A stretch of 64,000 nucleotides of DNA from JBGTFE01 sp036403235 (GTDB taxonomy: Bacteria > Acidobacteriota > Blastocatellia > Pyrinomonadales > Pyrinomonadaceae), in the NCBI GenBank assembly GCA_036403235.1, contig DASWRI010000052.1, positions 1-64,000 of the forward strand, in the 5' to 3' direction. Below the pieces are notes generated by a model. That model was not told the origin of the DNA, ran no database searches, and worked only from the letters and a program-made list of their open reading frames with translations. How positions within the stretch are numbered: the first letter of the stretch is position 1; each line of letters begins with the position of its first letter. Both the position numbers and the translations under genes were made by a program. Below are positions 1 through 9,572 of this stretch, piece after piece.

Positions 1-729
1 GCGCTGGCGAAGATGAACGAGCTGAGAAATCAATACAACGAGCTGTTCGTTTTTCTCGAGCTCGGCGCACCGCGACTGGCGGCTAAATCGAGCCAGTCCG
101 AATACGAGCAGATGCGCGAGCGGGCGCGCGTCATCCTGCAATTCATTGATTCTTACAGCTATTCGGACATCAGAGGAGTCGCTGCCCGCGACCTTTATAT
201 GGCCGACAATTTCCGGCGCATCGTCGAACGCGAACCGGCGGGAACGCGCTTTGTCGTCTGGGCGCACAACGGTCATATTTCCACCGGCGACGATGACGGA
301 ACTTACCCGCATTTCGGCAATCACCTGCGGCGTTTTTACGGCAAAGATTATTACGCGCTCGGTTTCAGCTTTAATCAAGGCTCGTTTCAATCGCGCGAAC
401 TCCGGCCGAAAGACCCGGCGAAAACGATGTTGATGTCTTTTACGGCCAATCCCGCGCCCGTCGATTCGGTAGACTGGTATCTGGCGCAGACCGGCGCGAA
501 GAGTTTTATTCTGGATTTTCGCTCGTCCGGCAAAAACGCCGCACTTGCCGAATGGCTCGGCACGCCGCACCTGATGCGTTCCATCGGCTCGGCCTACGAA
601 CCGACTTCCGAGCAGTCGTATTTCTATCAGGCAACTATCGGCAAAGAATTTGACGGTTTGTTTTTTATCGACGCGACGACGCGGGCGCGTCCGAATCCAT
701 CGGTCAAAAACGTCGCGCAAACGCAGTAA
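1..729 (+). CDS. Erythromycin esterase-like protein, C-terminal part
   Basis: The frame is open from the first base of the window, so the gene begins upstream; the first internal ATG (position 13) is not taken as the start. The visible 242 residues carry the segment FVVWAHNGHIS, the His-containing block typical of the erythromycin esterase (EreA/EreB-like) hydrolase superfamily, followed by the family's C-terminal half. In this family it is part of the active site. Many members are not macrolide esterases, so the substrate cannot be inferred. The next gene, a secreted esterase, follows after about 45 bp on the same strand, so the two may be cotranscribed. Family confidence is good, function unknown. 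Confidence 0.75.
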   Translation, partial: ALAKMNELRNQYNELFVFLELGAPRLAAKSSQSEYEQMRERARVILQFIDSYSYSDIRGVAARDLYMADNFRRIVEREPAGTRFVVWAHNGHISTGDDDGTYPHFGNHLRRFYGKDYYALGFSFNQGSFQSRELRPKDPAKTMLMSFTANPAPVDSVDWYLAQTGAKSFILDFRSSGKNAALAEWLGTPHLMRSIGSAYEPTSEQSYFYQATIGKEFDGLFFIDATTRARPNPSVKNVAQTQ

Positions 730-773
730 ATTTATCCGGATTTGTATCAGCCGCAGATTTGAGGAGTAAAGAA

Positions 774-2348
774 ATGAATCATTACCCGAAATTTAGACTT
801 AATAAATTCGTCGCCTTTCTGTTATTTTTTTCTTTCTTCTCGATAGCTGCCGCGATAAAAGTAAAAGCGCAGGCGACAGCGCTGCAGTTTGAAACGACGA
901 TTGCGCGCGGGCTTGTTTCAGCGCCGCAAAAGGGGCGTTTATTTGTTTTTCTCAATCGCAGCGGCGAGCGCGAGCCGCGGTTTGCCGACTATGACGATAC
1001 GAGCCTGAATGCGCCGCCGATTCTGGCAAAAGACGTCGAAAACTTTGCGCCCGCATCGACCAGAGTCGTGATTGACAACGGCACAATCACGTATCCGATA
1101 AAAAATCTCGCCGAATTGGCCGCCGGAGATTACTACGTGCAGGCGCTTCTGGATATTAACAACGATTTGCGCTCTTTGAACGCGCCCGGAAATCTTTACA
1201 GCGCCGTTCAGAAAATCAATCTTGACACAAAACGCGGCGGCGTAATCAAGCTCGAATTGACAAAAACCGTGCCGCCCGAACAGATGCCCGCCGACACGGA
1301 TTACGTCAAATTTCTAAAAATCCAATCGCCGCTTCTCAGCAAATTTTACGGCCGGCCGATTTTCGTCCGCGCCGGCGTCGTTTTGCCGCGCGATTACGAG
1401 CGCGACACGACGCGGCGCTATCCTCTGCTGATTCGCATCGGCGGTTACGGCACAAAATTTAACGTTGCTCAGGGCGCGATGAGTGAGAAATCGAATTTTC
1501 GCAAAACGTGGCTGGCCGACGATACGCCGCGCATGATTGCCGTTTTTCTCGACGGCGACGGGCCTTACGGAGATTCGTATCAAATAAATTCGGCGAACAG
1601 CGGGCCTTACGGCGATTCTTTGACCGAAGAATTGATTCCCGCCATCGAAAAACAGTTTCGCGCCGCCGGAAAGCCCGAAGCGAGATTTTTAACGGGCGGC
1701 TCGACTGGCGGATGGGTTTCGCTCGCGCTGCAAATCTTTTATCCGGACTATTTTAACGGCACGTGGTCGGGCTTTCCCGACCCGCTCGATTTTCGCGCCT
1801 ATCAGCTGGTTAACATCTACACGGACGAAAACGCATACGTCAACAAAAACGGCTTTGAGCGCCCGTCGGCGCGCGAAGCAAACGGCGACACCGAATTTAC
1901 GATGCGGCTCGAATGCCAGAAGGAAAACGTTCTCGGCGCGGGTGACAGCTACACGATGTCCGGCGGGCAATGGGGCGCCTGGAACGCCACCTATAGCACG
2001 CGCGGCGCAGACGGACGACCCGTTCCGCTGTGGGACGCGAAGACCGGCAAAATCAACCGCGAAGTCGCCAAACAGTGGGAAAAATACGATTTGCGGCTTG
2101 TCGTCGAGCGCAACTGGCAAACACTTGCGCCTCGCCTGAAAGGCAAGCTGCACATCTGGGTCGGCGAAGCGGACGATTATTTTTTGAACAACGGCGTTCA
2201 TTTTTTCGACGATTTTATGACGAAAGCCGAGCCGAAATACGACGGCTGGATTATGTATAATCGAACGGGCAGACACGGCTGGACGCCAAAAAGCAGCGCC
2301 GAATTGATGAAGGAAATGATGCAGAAATTTGAAAGCGCTTCGAAATAA
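774..2348 (+). CDS. Secreted alpha/beta-hydrolase, putative esterase
   Basis: The product has 524 residues and an N-terminal signal peptide (hydrophobic FVAFLLFFSFFSIAAAI, then KVKAQA). The ATG at 774 is preferred over an in-frame TTG at 759 because GAGGAG at 761-766 is well placed for it. The nucleophile elbow GGSTGG puts the catalytic Ser near residue 310. GEADDY and a late GRHGW segment are plausible sites for the acid and the His, giving a Ser-Asp-His triad. The arrangement matches the enterochelin-esterase-like (Fes/esterase D) family, which hydrolyses esters in the periplasm or outside the cell. The substrate is unknown. The GNAT gene follows within 6 bp. Confidence 0.75.
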   Translation: MNHYPKFRLNKFVAFLLFFSFFSIAAAIKVKAQATALQFETTIARGLVSAPQKGRLFVFLNRSGEREPRFADYDDTSLNAPPILAKDVENFAPASTRVVIDNGTITYPIKNLAELAAGDYYVQALLDINNDLRSLNAPGNLYSAVQKINLDTKRGGVIKLELTKTVPPEQMPADTDYVKFLKIQSPLLSKFYGRPIFVRAGVVLPRDYERDTTRRYPLLIRIGGYGTKFNVAQGAMSEKSNFRKTWLADDTPRMIAVFLDGDGPYGDSYQINSANSGPYGDSLTEELIPAIEKQFRAAGKPEARFLTGGSTGGWVSLALQIFYPDYFNGTWSGFPDPLDFRAYQLVNIYTDENAYVNKNGFERPSAREANGDTEFTMRLECQKENVLGAGDSYTMSGGQWGAWNATYSTRGADGRPVPLWDAKTGKINREVAKQWEKYDLRLVVERNWQTLAPRLKGKLHIWVGEADDYFLNNGVHFFDDFMTKAEPKYDGWIMYNRTGRHGWTPKSSAELMKEMMQKFESASK

Positions 2349-2354
2349 AATTTG

Positions 2355-2798
2355 ATGGAGCTGACGGTCAGAAAATTTGAGCCGAAGGATGCCGCAGACG
2401 GCGCCAGACTGGTTAAATCTTTTGCCGGAAAAACTGTTTCCGCCGAATATTTGCAGAGATTTTTATCGAATCCCGCGAATTATTTGATTGTCGCTGAAGC
2501 CGGAAACGAGCTCGCCGGCTTTCTGCTCGGCTACCGGCTCGAGCGTTTGAAAGAAGAATCTTTTAAATTTTTTATCTACGAAATCGACGTCGTCGAAAAT
2601 TTTCGGCGCAGGGGCGTCGGCACGGCTTTGATTGAATACGCGAAAAACATCGTCAGCCGGGAAAATATGATAAACGCCTTTGTTTTTACAAATTATTCGA
2701 ACGCGGGCGCGGTCGAGTTTTACAAAAGCACCGGCGCGGAAATCGAAAACGGCGATGATTTAATGTTTGTTTATGCGGAACGAATCCGCGACTTATAA
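2355..2798 (+). CDS. GNAT family N-acetyltransferase
   Basis: This 147-residue protein has the acetyl-CoA pyrophosphate-binding motif RRRGVGTAL near residues 83-91, the Q/RxxGxG/A signature of the GNAT fold, preceded by the usual beta-strand (FIYEIDVVENF) and followed by a late FTNYSNAGAVEFYKSTGAE segment. That late segment is the standard C-terminal part of single-domain GNATs. ATG at 2355 is chosen over a TTG at 2352. It sits 6 bp after the esterase and ends 4 bp before the aminotransferase start, so it is probably in the same transcript. Its acceptor substrate cannot be told from sequence. Confidence 0.8.
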   Translation: MELTVRKFEPKDAADGARLVKSFAGKTVSAEYLQRFLSNPANYLIVAEAGNELAGFLLGYRLERLKEESFKFFIYEIDVVENFRRRGVGTALIEYAKNIVSRENMINAFVFTNYSNAGAVEFYKSTGAEIENGDDLMFVYAERIRDL

Positions 2799-2802
2799 AA
2801 TT

Positions 2803-4107
2803 ATGAATCCAATAGAACAAAAACAACAACCATCTGAAATTGTCAGAAAACACAAGGAATTTCTTTTTCCGGCGGTCGCCACATATTACGCCGAGCCGAT
2901 TGCACTGGTCAAAGGCGAGGGCGAATACGTCTGGGACGATACGGGTAGGCGCTATCTCGACTGCTTCGGCGGCGTTCTGACGGTCAGCGTCGGGCACGCC
3001 AATCCGACGATTAATGCGGCGATTATCGAGCAGGTCAACAAAATCGCGCATACTTCGACGCTTTACGCCAACGGGCCGCAGGGCGATTTGGCGGAAAAGC
3101 TCGCCGAAGTCACGCCCGGAGATTTGAAAAAGTCTTTCTTTACATCGACCGGAACCGAAGCCGACGACACGGCGATTATGGCGGCGAAGCTCGCCACCGG
3201 ACGACACGAAATCGTCGTTCTGCGCCACAGCTATTCGGGCCGAAGCGCGACGGCGCTCTCGTCGGTCGGACATTCGACGTGGCGGCCGCTTCCCTCTCAG
3301 GTCGCCGGAATCGTCCACGCCCGCGCGCCTTACTGCTATCGCTGCCCGTTCGGTCTGAAACCGGACAGCTGCGGCGCGGCGTGCGCCGAAGACGTTAAAG
3401 ACGTGATTATGACCACGACGACCGGCGAAATCGCGGCGTTTATGGCCGAACCGATTTTGGGCGTCGGCGGTTTTATCGTGCCGCCCGCCGGATATTTTGA
3501 GCGCGTCGAGGAAATCACGCGCGAGCACGGCGGGCTTTTTATCGCTGACGAAGTACAGACCGGCTGGGGACGCACGGGCGACAAATGGTTCGGCATCGAG
3601 CACTGGGACGTCAAGCCCGACATCATCACCTCGGCCAAAGGAATGGGCAACGGCGTGCCAATCGGAATGACCGTCGCGACGGCCGCAGTCGCCGACAAAT
3701 ATCAGGGAATGACGTTTGCGACTTTCGGCGGAAATCCGGTTTCAAGCGCCGCCGCGCTCGCCGTTATCAAGATGATTGAAGAAGAAGATTTAAAGACAAA
3801 CGCGCGCGTCGTCGGCGATTATTTTCGCTCGAAGCTCGAAGAGCTAAAAGAAAAATATCCGGTCATCGGCGATGTCCGCGGAATGGGCTTGATGCAGGGC
3901 ATCGAGCTCGTCAAAGACCGCGAAACAAAAGAGCCCGCGCCGCAAGCCGTTCTGACCGTTTTTGAAGAAACCAAGCGGCAGGGCGTTTTAATCGGCAAAG
4001 GCGGGCTTTACGGCAATGTCATTCGCACCGGGTTGATGCTCAACTCGACCAAAGACCACGTCGACGAATTGATTCGCGCTCTCGATGCCGGTTTTGCGCT
4101 TTGTTAA
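2803..4107 (+). CDS. Class III aminotransferase, probable beta-alanine/3-aminoisobutyrate transaminase
   Basis: A 434-residue PLP-dependent fold-type I aminotransferase of the AGXT2-like group. The PLP lysine is Lys279 in ITSAKGMGNG, preceded by the Asp of FIADEVQTGWGRTG. The segment APYCYRCPFGL with downstream cysteines is characteristic of the alanine-glyoxylate/3-aminoisobutyrate aminotransferase subgroup. ATG 2803 is used because homologues start near MNPIEQ; an upstream in-frame extension overlaps the GNAT gene. With dihydropyrimidinase next and beta-ureidopropionase and PreTA downstream, the inferred role is to transaminate beta-alanine or 3-aminoisobutyrate, the final amines of reductive pyrimidine breakdown. 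Exact amino-donor specificity is inferred from context only. Confidence 0.85.
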   Translation: MNPIEQKQQPSEIVRKHKEFLFPAVATYYAEPIALVKGEGEYVWDDTGRRYLDCFGGVLTVSVGHANPTINAAIIEQVNKIAHTSTLYANGPQGDLAEKLAEVTPGDLKKSFFTSTGTEADDTAIMAAKLATGRHEIVVLRHSYSGRSATALSSVGHSTWRPLPSQVAGIVHARAPYCYRCPFGLKPDSCGAACAEDVKDVIMTTTTGEIAAFMAEPILGVGGFIVPPAGYFERVEEITREHGGLFIADEVQTGWGRTGDKWFGIEHWDVKPDIITSAKGMGNGVPIGMTVATAAVADKYQGMTFATFGGNPVSSAAALAVIKMIEEEDLKTNARVVGDYFRSKLEELKEKYPVIGDVRGMGLMQGIELVKDRETKEPAPQAVLTVFEETKRQGVLIGKGGLYGNVIRTGLMLNSTKDHVDELIRALDAGFALC

Positions 4108-4126
4108 TTGAAACAATTGTTTTGTT

Positions 4127-4166
4127 TTATAAATTGTCACTAGCTAAAGTTAGTGGCAATTTATAA
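4127..4166 (+). terminator. Hairpin between aminotransferase and dihydropyrimidinase genes
   Basis: Arms TTATAAATTGTCACTA (4127-4142) and TAGTGGCAATTTATAA (4151-4166) pair over 16 positions with one G-T and an 8-nt loop. It is A+T-rich with no clean T-run, so it may be a weak terminator, an mRNA-stabilising stem or an attenuator before the dihydropyrimidinase gene. Confidence 0.45.
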
Positions 4167-4211
4167 TAAAACAGCCAGGAAAATCTTATTTTTGCCGACA
4201 ATAGAAAAAGA

Positions 4212-5591
4212 ATGAAAACACTAATCAAAAACGGACGAATTGTAACAGCGGTTGACGATTATCGGGCCGATATTTTAATCGAGGACGAGACGATTTCGGT
4301 TATCGGCAAGACATTGGATATGGAAGCCGATGTCGTTATCGACGCCGCGGGAAAGCTCGTTATTCCGGGCGGCATCGACCCGCACACGCATATGGAGCTG
4401 CCGTTTGGCGGAACTTCTTCATCGGACGATTTTTTTACCGGAACGCGCGCGGCGGCCTTTGGCGGGACGACGACGATTATCGATTTCGCCGTCCAGAACA
4501 AAGGCGAGTCCTTGCTTCAAGGCGTCGACAACTGGCACAAAAAAGCGAGCGGAAAATGCGCGATTGACTACGGTTTTCACCTTATCACGACCGAGTTCGA
4601 AGACGGCGACGAGCGCGAGATGTATCAGGTGATGGACGAAGGCGTGACGAGCTTTAAATTATTTATGGCCTATCCGGGCGTCTTTCTGGCCGACGACGCG
4701 ACGATTTTTCGCGCGATGAGCGCGGCGGGCGAGCGCGGCGGCTTGATTTGCATGCACGCCGAAAACGGAATCGTGATAAACGAAATTATCAAGCGTTTTC
4801 TGGCAAAGGGACGAACCGCGCCGAAATATCACGCTCTGACGCGCCCGACGATTGCCGAAGCCGAAGGCGTCCACCGCGCCATCGCGATTGCCGAAATGGC
4901 TGAATCGCCCGTTTATATCGTGCATTTGTCGTGCACCGACGCGCTGAACAAGGTTCGCGAAGCCAGAGACCGAGGCATCGCCGTTTTTGCCGAAACGTGC
5001 CCGCAGTATCTTTTTCATTCAATCGAAGATTACGGCGAGGATTTCGAGGGCGCGCGCTATGTGATGACGCCGCCGCTGCGCGAAAAACACAATCAGGCCG
5101 AGCTCTGGAAAGGTCTGAAAATGGACGATTTGCAGGTTATCTCGACCGACCACTGCCCGTTTTGTATGAAGGAGCAAAAGGAACTGGGCAAAGACGATTT
5201 TTCGAAAATCCCGAACGGCGCGCCCGGCGTCGAAAATCGTATGTCTCTGATTTACAACGGCGGAGTCGTCGAAAATCGAATTTCTCTGAATCGTTTTGTC
5301 GAGCTGACTTCGACCGCCGCCGCGAAAATGTTCGGGCTGTTCCCGAAAAAAGGAACGATTGCCGTTGGTTCGGACGCCGACATCGTTATTTTCGACGCCG
5401 AAAAAGAACACACTTTCGGCGTCGCGAACGAGCATATGAACGTCGATTATTCATCCTACGAAGGCTGGAAGGTAAAAGGCAAAGTCGAAACGGTTTTATC
5501 GCGCGGCCGCGTCGTCATCGAAAACGGCGAGCACAAGGGAAAGGCCGGCGACGGGCAGTTTTTAAAACGCGGAACTTGTGTGAATATTTGA
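4212..5591 (+). CDS. hydA: Dihydropyrimidinase
   Basis: A 459-residue cyclic amidohydrolase of normal family length. The binuclear metal site is complete: His58 and His60 (PHTH), the lysine to be carboxylated Lys149 (TSFKLFM), His182 (CMHAENG), His238 (YIVHLSC) and Asp313 (STDHCPF). It hydrolyses 5,6-dihydrouracil or dihydrothymine to N-carbamoyl-beta-amino acids in the cytoplasm, the second step of the reductive pyrimidine pathway. The surrounding genes supply the first step (PreT/PreA), the third (beta-ureidopropionase) and transport, which favours this over allantoinase or hydantoinase, although hydantoins could be side substrates. The stop runs directly into the acylase leader. Confidence 0.93.
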   Translation: MKTLIKNGRIVTAVDDYRADILIEDETISVIGKTLDMEADVVIDAAGKLVIPGGIDPHTHMELPFGGTSSSDDFFTGTRAAAFGGTTTIIDFAVQNKGESLLQGVDNWHKKASGKCAIDYGFHLITTEFEDGDEREMYQVMDEGVTSFKLFMAYPGVFLADDATIFRAMSAAGERGGLICMHAENGIVINEIIKRFLAKGRTAPKYHALTRPTIAEAEGVHRAIAIAEMAESPVYIVHLSCTDALNKVREARDRGIAVFAETCPQYLFHSIEDYGEDFEGARYVMTPPLREKHNQAELWKGLKMDDLQVISTDHCPFCMKEQKELGKDDFSKIPNGAPGVENRMSLIYNGGVVENRISLNRFVELTSTAAAKMFGLFPKKGTIAVGSDADIVIFDAEKEHTFGVANEHMNVDYSSYEGWKVKGKVETVLSRGRVVIENGEHKGKAGDGQFLKRGTCVNI

Positions 5592-5652
5592 TGACGAAAT
5601 ATTGACGCGTGAAAAACCAACAATTCAGCGTATTTTCGTAGAGAAAAACCTT

Positions 5653-7842
5653 ATGACTACAGTAAACTCCCGTCGCATTCGTTATATGTATCTGTTCGTT
5701 TTAATTTCGCTTTTGTTGTCGATGCCAATTTACGGCGCGAGCCGGGCGGAAGCGGCGCGTTGGGAACGGCAGGCAAAAAATGTTTCGATTGTTCGTGATG
5801 ATTGGGGCATCGCTCACGTTACGGGCAAAACCGACGCTGATGCCGTATTCGGTATGATTTACGCTCAGGCGGAAGATGATTTCAACCGCGTCGAAACTAA
5901 TTATCTGAACGCGATGGGGCGGCTTGCCGAGGCTGAAGGCGAGATGGCCGTCTGGCGTGATTTGCGAATGAAAATCTTTATTCAGCCGGAAGATTTAAAG
6001 AAGAAATTTGCAGAAAGTCCTGTGTGGCTGCAAAAGCTGATGACCGCCTGGTCGGACGGTTTGAACTTTTATCTGGCCGAACATCCGGACGTTAAACCGC
6101 GCGTAATCAACAGATTCGAGCCGTGGATGGCACTGTCTTTTACAGAGGGCAGCATCGGCGGCGATATTGAAACAATCAATCTTGCGCGGCTACAGTCGTT
6201 TTACGGGCCGCAGCCGACTGTCAGCTTGCAGAAGCCCGATTTCCCTGCCGAGCCGAGCGGTTCAAACGGGATAGCAATTGCGCCGAAGAACACGGCTGAC
6301 GGAAATGCTTTGCTGCTCATTAATCCGCACACATCGTTTTTTTTCCGTTCAGAATTGCAGGTTACCAGCGGAGAAGGTCTCAATGCTTACGGGGCGGCAA
6401 CCTGGGGGCAAATTTTTATTTACCAGGGTTTTAACGAGCGCCTCGGCTGGATGCATACTTCAAGCGCGGCTGACGCAATCGACGAGTGGCGCGAGACTGT
6501 TTTGAAAAAGGGCGATAAATATTTCTACAAGTTTGGCGGCCTGGAAAGACCGATGACGACGTCGGTCATTAAAGTACCGTATAAAACCACGCAGGGAATG
6601 GCGGAGCGGACGTTTACAATTTACCGCACGCACCACGGCCCGGTCATAAGGAAAGACGAAGCAACCGGCGATTGGATTACGGTTGGGCTGATGAATGACC
6701 CGGTTAAGGCGCTGACACAGTCTTTTACCCGAACCAAAGCCAGAAATTACAAGGAGTTCCGGCAAACGTTCGAACTGCATACAAACTCGTCGAACAACAC
6801 TATTTATGCTGACGCGGACGGAAACGTCGCTTATTTCCACGCTAATTTCATACCGCGGCGAAACCAAAAATTCGATTGGACGAAACCGGTTGACGGAAGC
6901 GATGCCGAAAGCGATTGGAAGGGTCTGCTCGCATTTGAAGAATCTCCGAATCTGCTGAACCCGGCGAGCGGATGGGTTTATAACAGCAACAACTCGCCCT
7001 GGTCGGCCGCCGGCCCGAGCAGTTTGAAGCAGTCAGACTTCCCGAAATACGTCGATAACGGTATCGAGTCAGCACGCGGCCTGCACGCGATAAAGGTGCT
7101 GGAAAACCGAAAGGATTTCACGCTCGACAAGCTGCGCGACGCCGCTTATGACAATTATCTGCCATGGTTTGAAAAAACCGTCCCGGCGCTCGTGGCGGCA
7201 TGGGACAAGCTGCCCCGGGAAGATTCATCAAAGACTGCGTTAAAAGACCAAATCAGCGTTCTGCGGGAGTGGGATTTACGCTGGTCGACCGAGTCGGTCG
7301 CAACCTCTCTGGCAATACTTTGGGGAACGGAACTGCTTCGCGAAATCGGTCCGAGTCCGAGCGTTCCGTCACAGGAAAATGTGATGGCAAAGGCGACGCC
7401 AGCTCAGTTGCTCGGGGCGTTGAGGCGTGCTTCGGATAGACTGGCGACGGATTTCGGAAATTGGCGAACGGCGTGGGGCGAGATAAATCGTTTCCAGCGC
7501 TTGACGGGTGATATTGTACAGCCTTTTAATGATAACGCGCCGAGTATTGCGGTTGGATTTACTTCTGGAAACTGGGGTTCTCTGGCGTCATTTGGCGCCG
7601 CTCCGACCGGCACCACCAGGAAATGGTACGGCACAAGCGGCAACAGTTTTGTAGCTGTCGTCGAGTTCGGAAAAAAGGTTCGCGCCAAGGCCGTAACTGC
7701 CGGCGGCGCGAGCGGCGACCCGAAATCGCCGCACTTCAACGATCAGGCGCTGCGCTACAGCAGAGGCGACTTGCGCGAGGTATATTTTTATCCGGCCCAG
7801 TTAAAAGGTCATACTGAAAAGAAATATATTCCGGGGAATTAA
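5653..7842 (+). CDS. Penicillin acylase family protein (Ntn hydrolase)
   Basis: A 729-residue secreted precursor. A signal-like hydrophobic segment (YMYLFVLISLLLSMPIYGA) precedes the alpha-chain motif NVSIVRDDWGIAHV. The beta-chain nucleophile is predicted as Ser204 in PSGSNGIAIAPKNT, the Gly-Ser-Asn cleavage signature of N-terminal nucleophile amidases. Other conserved pieces are LLLINPHTSF and TIYADADGNVAYFH. Start ATG 5653 is preferred; an upstream TTG (5602) would add 17 residues before the signal sequence. Family members cleave beta-lactam side chains or acyl-homoserine lactones, and the substrate here is unknown. Its place inside the pyrimidine locus suggests an amide substrate but proves nothing. 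Confidence 0.85.
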   Translation: MTTVNSRRIRYMYLFVLISLLLSMPIYGASRAEAARWERQAKNVSIVRDDWGIAHVTGKTDADAVFGMIYAQAEDDFNRVETNYLNAMGRLAEAEGEMAVWRDLRMKIFIQPEDLKKKFAESPVWLQKLMTAWSDGLNFYLAEHPDVKPRVINRFEPWMALSFTEGSIGGDIETINLARLQSFYGPQPTVSLQKPDFPAEPSGSNGIAIAPKNTADGNALLLINPHTSFFFRSELQVTSGEGLNAYGAATWGQIFIYQGFNERLGWMHTSSAADAIDEWRETVLKKGDKYFYKFGGLERPMTTSVIKVPYKTTQGMAERTFTIYRTHHGPVIRKDEATGDWITVGLMNDPVKALTQSFTRTKARNYKEFRQTFELHTNSSNNTIYADADGNVAYFHANFIPRRNQKFDWTKPVDGSDAESDWKGLLAFEESPNLLNPASGWVYNSNNSPWSAAGPSSLKQSDFPKYVDNGIESARGLHAIKVLENRKDFTLDKLRDAAYDNYLPWFEKTVPALVAAWDKLPREDSSKTALKDQISVLREWDLRWSTESVATSLAILWGTELLREIGPSPSVPSQENVMAKATPAQLLGALRRASDRLATDFGNWRTAWGEINRFQRLTGDIVQPFNDNAPSIAVGFTSGNWGSLASFGAAPTGTTRKWYGTSGNSFVAVVEFGKKVRAKAVTAGGASGDPKSPHFNDQALRYSRGDLREVYFYPAQLKGHTEKKYIPGN

Positions 7843-7889
7843 GCGATTTTTGAAACGTGGCGAATGCGCGAAGATTTAGTGTAATTAAA

Positions 7890-8000
7890 ATGATTATCAG
7901 CCTTATCGAAAGAGAATTAAAAACCAGGTTTGGAGATTTCAGCGAGATTCTTTATTACGACGGGCAGACCGAATCAATCGCGCTCGTGATAGTTATTTAA
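7890..8000 (+). pseudogene. Short open frame, possible gene fragment
   Basis: A 36-codon frame beginning MIISLIERELKTRFGDFS and continuing ILYYDGQTESIALV before a TAA. The composition looks protein-like rather than random, but it is too short for a normal enzyme and no family is recognised. It occupies most of the 223-bp gap between the acylase and permease genes. It could be a small protein or the first exon-like piece of a truncated gene. No clear ribosome binding site is seen. Confidence 0.25.
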
Positions 8001-8065
8001 GCTGGCTCGGAAAAAACATCTCGGTTGACTTAAATCATTAAACTTATAAGTGAAAAGTAAAAAAT

Positions 8066-9559
8066 ATGGCTGAAACAATCCAACACGAAGACGGACGAGT
8101 CGAGCTGCAGGCGGAAGCTTTGCGGGAAATCGAAAAGTCGCCGCTGTATAACGAAGACCTCGCGCCCGTGCCAATCGAGAAACGCAACTGGACGACGTAT
8201 AACTACGCCGCGCTCTGGATTTCGATGGCGCATTGCATTCCGACGTATATGATGGCTTCGGGCTTGATTTCCGCCGGAATGAACTGGTGGCAGGCGCTCG
8301 TGACGATTCTTTTGGGGAACACGATTGTGCTCGCGCCGATTCTCTTAAATTCGCATCCGGGCACGAAATACGGCATCCCGTTTCCGGTTTACGCGCGCGC
8401 CGCTTACGGCACATACGGCTCGAATCTTCCGGCGATTATGCGCGCGATTGTCGCCTGCGGCTGGTTCGGGATTCAGGCGTGGATCGGCGGGCAGGCGATT
8501 CACACTTTTTTCGGCTCGTTTATTCCCGGCTGGAACACTTTGCTCGGCGGTGCGGTCGGCGGGCACACGCCGACCGAATGGCTTTCGTTTCTGGTTTTCT
8601 GGGCGATGAATATTTTGATTATTTATCGCGGAATGGATTTGCTGCGGATGGTCGAAAACTGGGCCGCGCCGTATGTTCTGGTGATGACGGCACTTCTGCT
8701 CGGCTGGATTTTATACCAGGCGGGCGGCATCGGTTTTCTGCTTCACGAAGAAGACAAATTCAAAACAATCGGCGAATTCTGGACGATTTTTATTCCGTCC
8801 CTGACGGCGATGATTGGCTTCTGGGCGACTTTAAGCTTAAATATGCCCGACTTTACGCGCTTCGGGAAAAGCCAGCGCGAGCAGGTCGTCGGGCAAACCG
8901 TCGCCTTGCCGACGACGATGGTCATTTTCGCGGCGATGGGGATTTTGATAACTTCGGCGGCGGTTATCGTTTTTCCGCACGCAAAGTCGGACGAGCTCTG
9001 GGACCCGGTAAAGCTGGTCGGACAATTTTCGCAGCCGGTGGTCGTCGCGATTTCGATGTTTACGATTGTCGTCGCCACGCTTTCGGTCAATATTGCGGCC
9101 AACGTCGTCTCGCCGGCCAACGATTTTGCCAACGCTTTTCCAAAATTTATTTCCTTTCGAACGGGCGGCTTGATAACCGGAATTGTCGGAATTCTGATGC
9201 AGCCGTGGAAGCTTCTGGCCGACCCGAGCGGTTATATTTTCTCGTGGCTGCTCGGATATTCGGGCGGGCTCGGCTCGATTGCCGGAGTTTTGATTGCGGA
9301 CTATTGGCTCGTCCGGCGGAAAAATTTAAATCTCGGCGATTTGTATCGCACGAAAGGCGTTTACAGATACGCGGGCGGCTGGAACTGGCGCGCCGTCGCG
9401 GCGACGATTTTGGGTTGCTTTTTCGCTTGGATTGGCCTCATAATTCCTACTCTCAGATTTTTGTACGATTACGCATGGTTTGTCGGTTTCGGCGTCTCAT
9501 TCTTCGCTCACTGGGTTTTGATGAAAGCGTTTCCGCCCGAAGAAAGTGCCGCCGATTAA
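8066..9559 (+). CDS. NCS1 family nucleobase/hydantoin/allantoin permease
   Basis: A 497-residue integral membrane protein with about 12 hydrophobic segments. The N-terminus IEKRNWTTYNYAALWISMAHCIPTYM and the GWFGIQAWIGGQAI segment are hallmark blocks of the nucleobase:cation symporter-1 family (Mhp1, PucI, uracil permeases). NCS1 proteins take up uracil, hydantoins, allantoin or cytosine with Na+ or H+. Being embedded among all enzymes for reductive pyrimidine breakdown, it most likely imports uracil/thymine or dihydropyrimidines. The substrate call is inference. The downstream cytochrome gene starts 13 bp after its stop. Confidence 0.88.
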   Translation: MAETIQHEDGRVELQAEALREIEKSPLYNEDLAPVPIEKRNWTTYNYAALWISMAHCIPTYMMASGLISAGMNWWQALVTILLGNTIVLAPILLNSHPGTKYGIPFPVYARAAYGTYGSNLPAIMRAIVACGWFGIQAWIGGQAIHTFFGSFIPGWNTLLGGAVGGHTPTEWLSFLVFWAMNILIIYRGMDLLRMVENWAAPYVLVMTALLLGWILYQAGGIGFLLHEEDKFKTIGEFWTIFIPSLTAMIGFWATLSLNMPDFTRFGKSQREQVVGQTVALPTTMVIFAAMGILITSAAVIVFPHAKSDELWDPVKLVGQFSQPVVVAISMFTIVVATLSVNIAANVVSPANDFANAFPKFISFRTGGLITGIVGILMQPWKLLADPSGYIFSWLLGYSGGLGSIAGVLIADYWLVRRKNLNLGDLYRTKGVYRYAGGWNWRAVAATILGCFFAWIGLIIPTLRFLYDYAWFVGFGVSFFAHWVLMKAFPPEESAAD

Positions 9560-9572
9560 TAAAAATAAGATT

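Noticed and set aside
2686..3603. Open frame of 305 codons on the minus strand
   Set aside because: It is antisense to the aminotransferase, whose PLP site and family motifs establish the coding strand.
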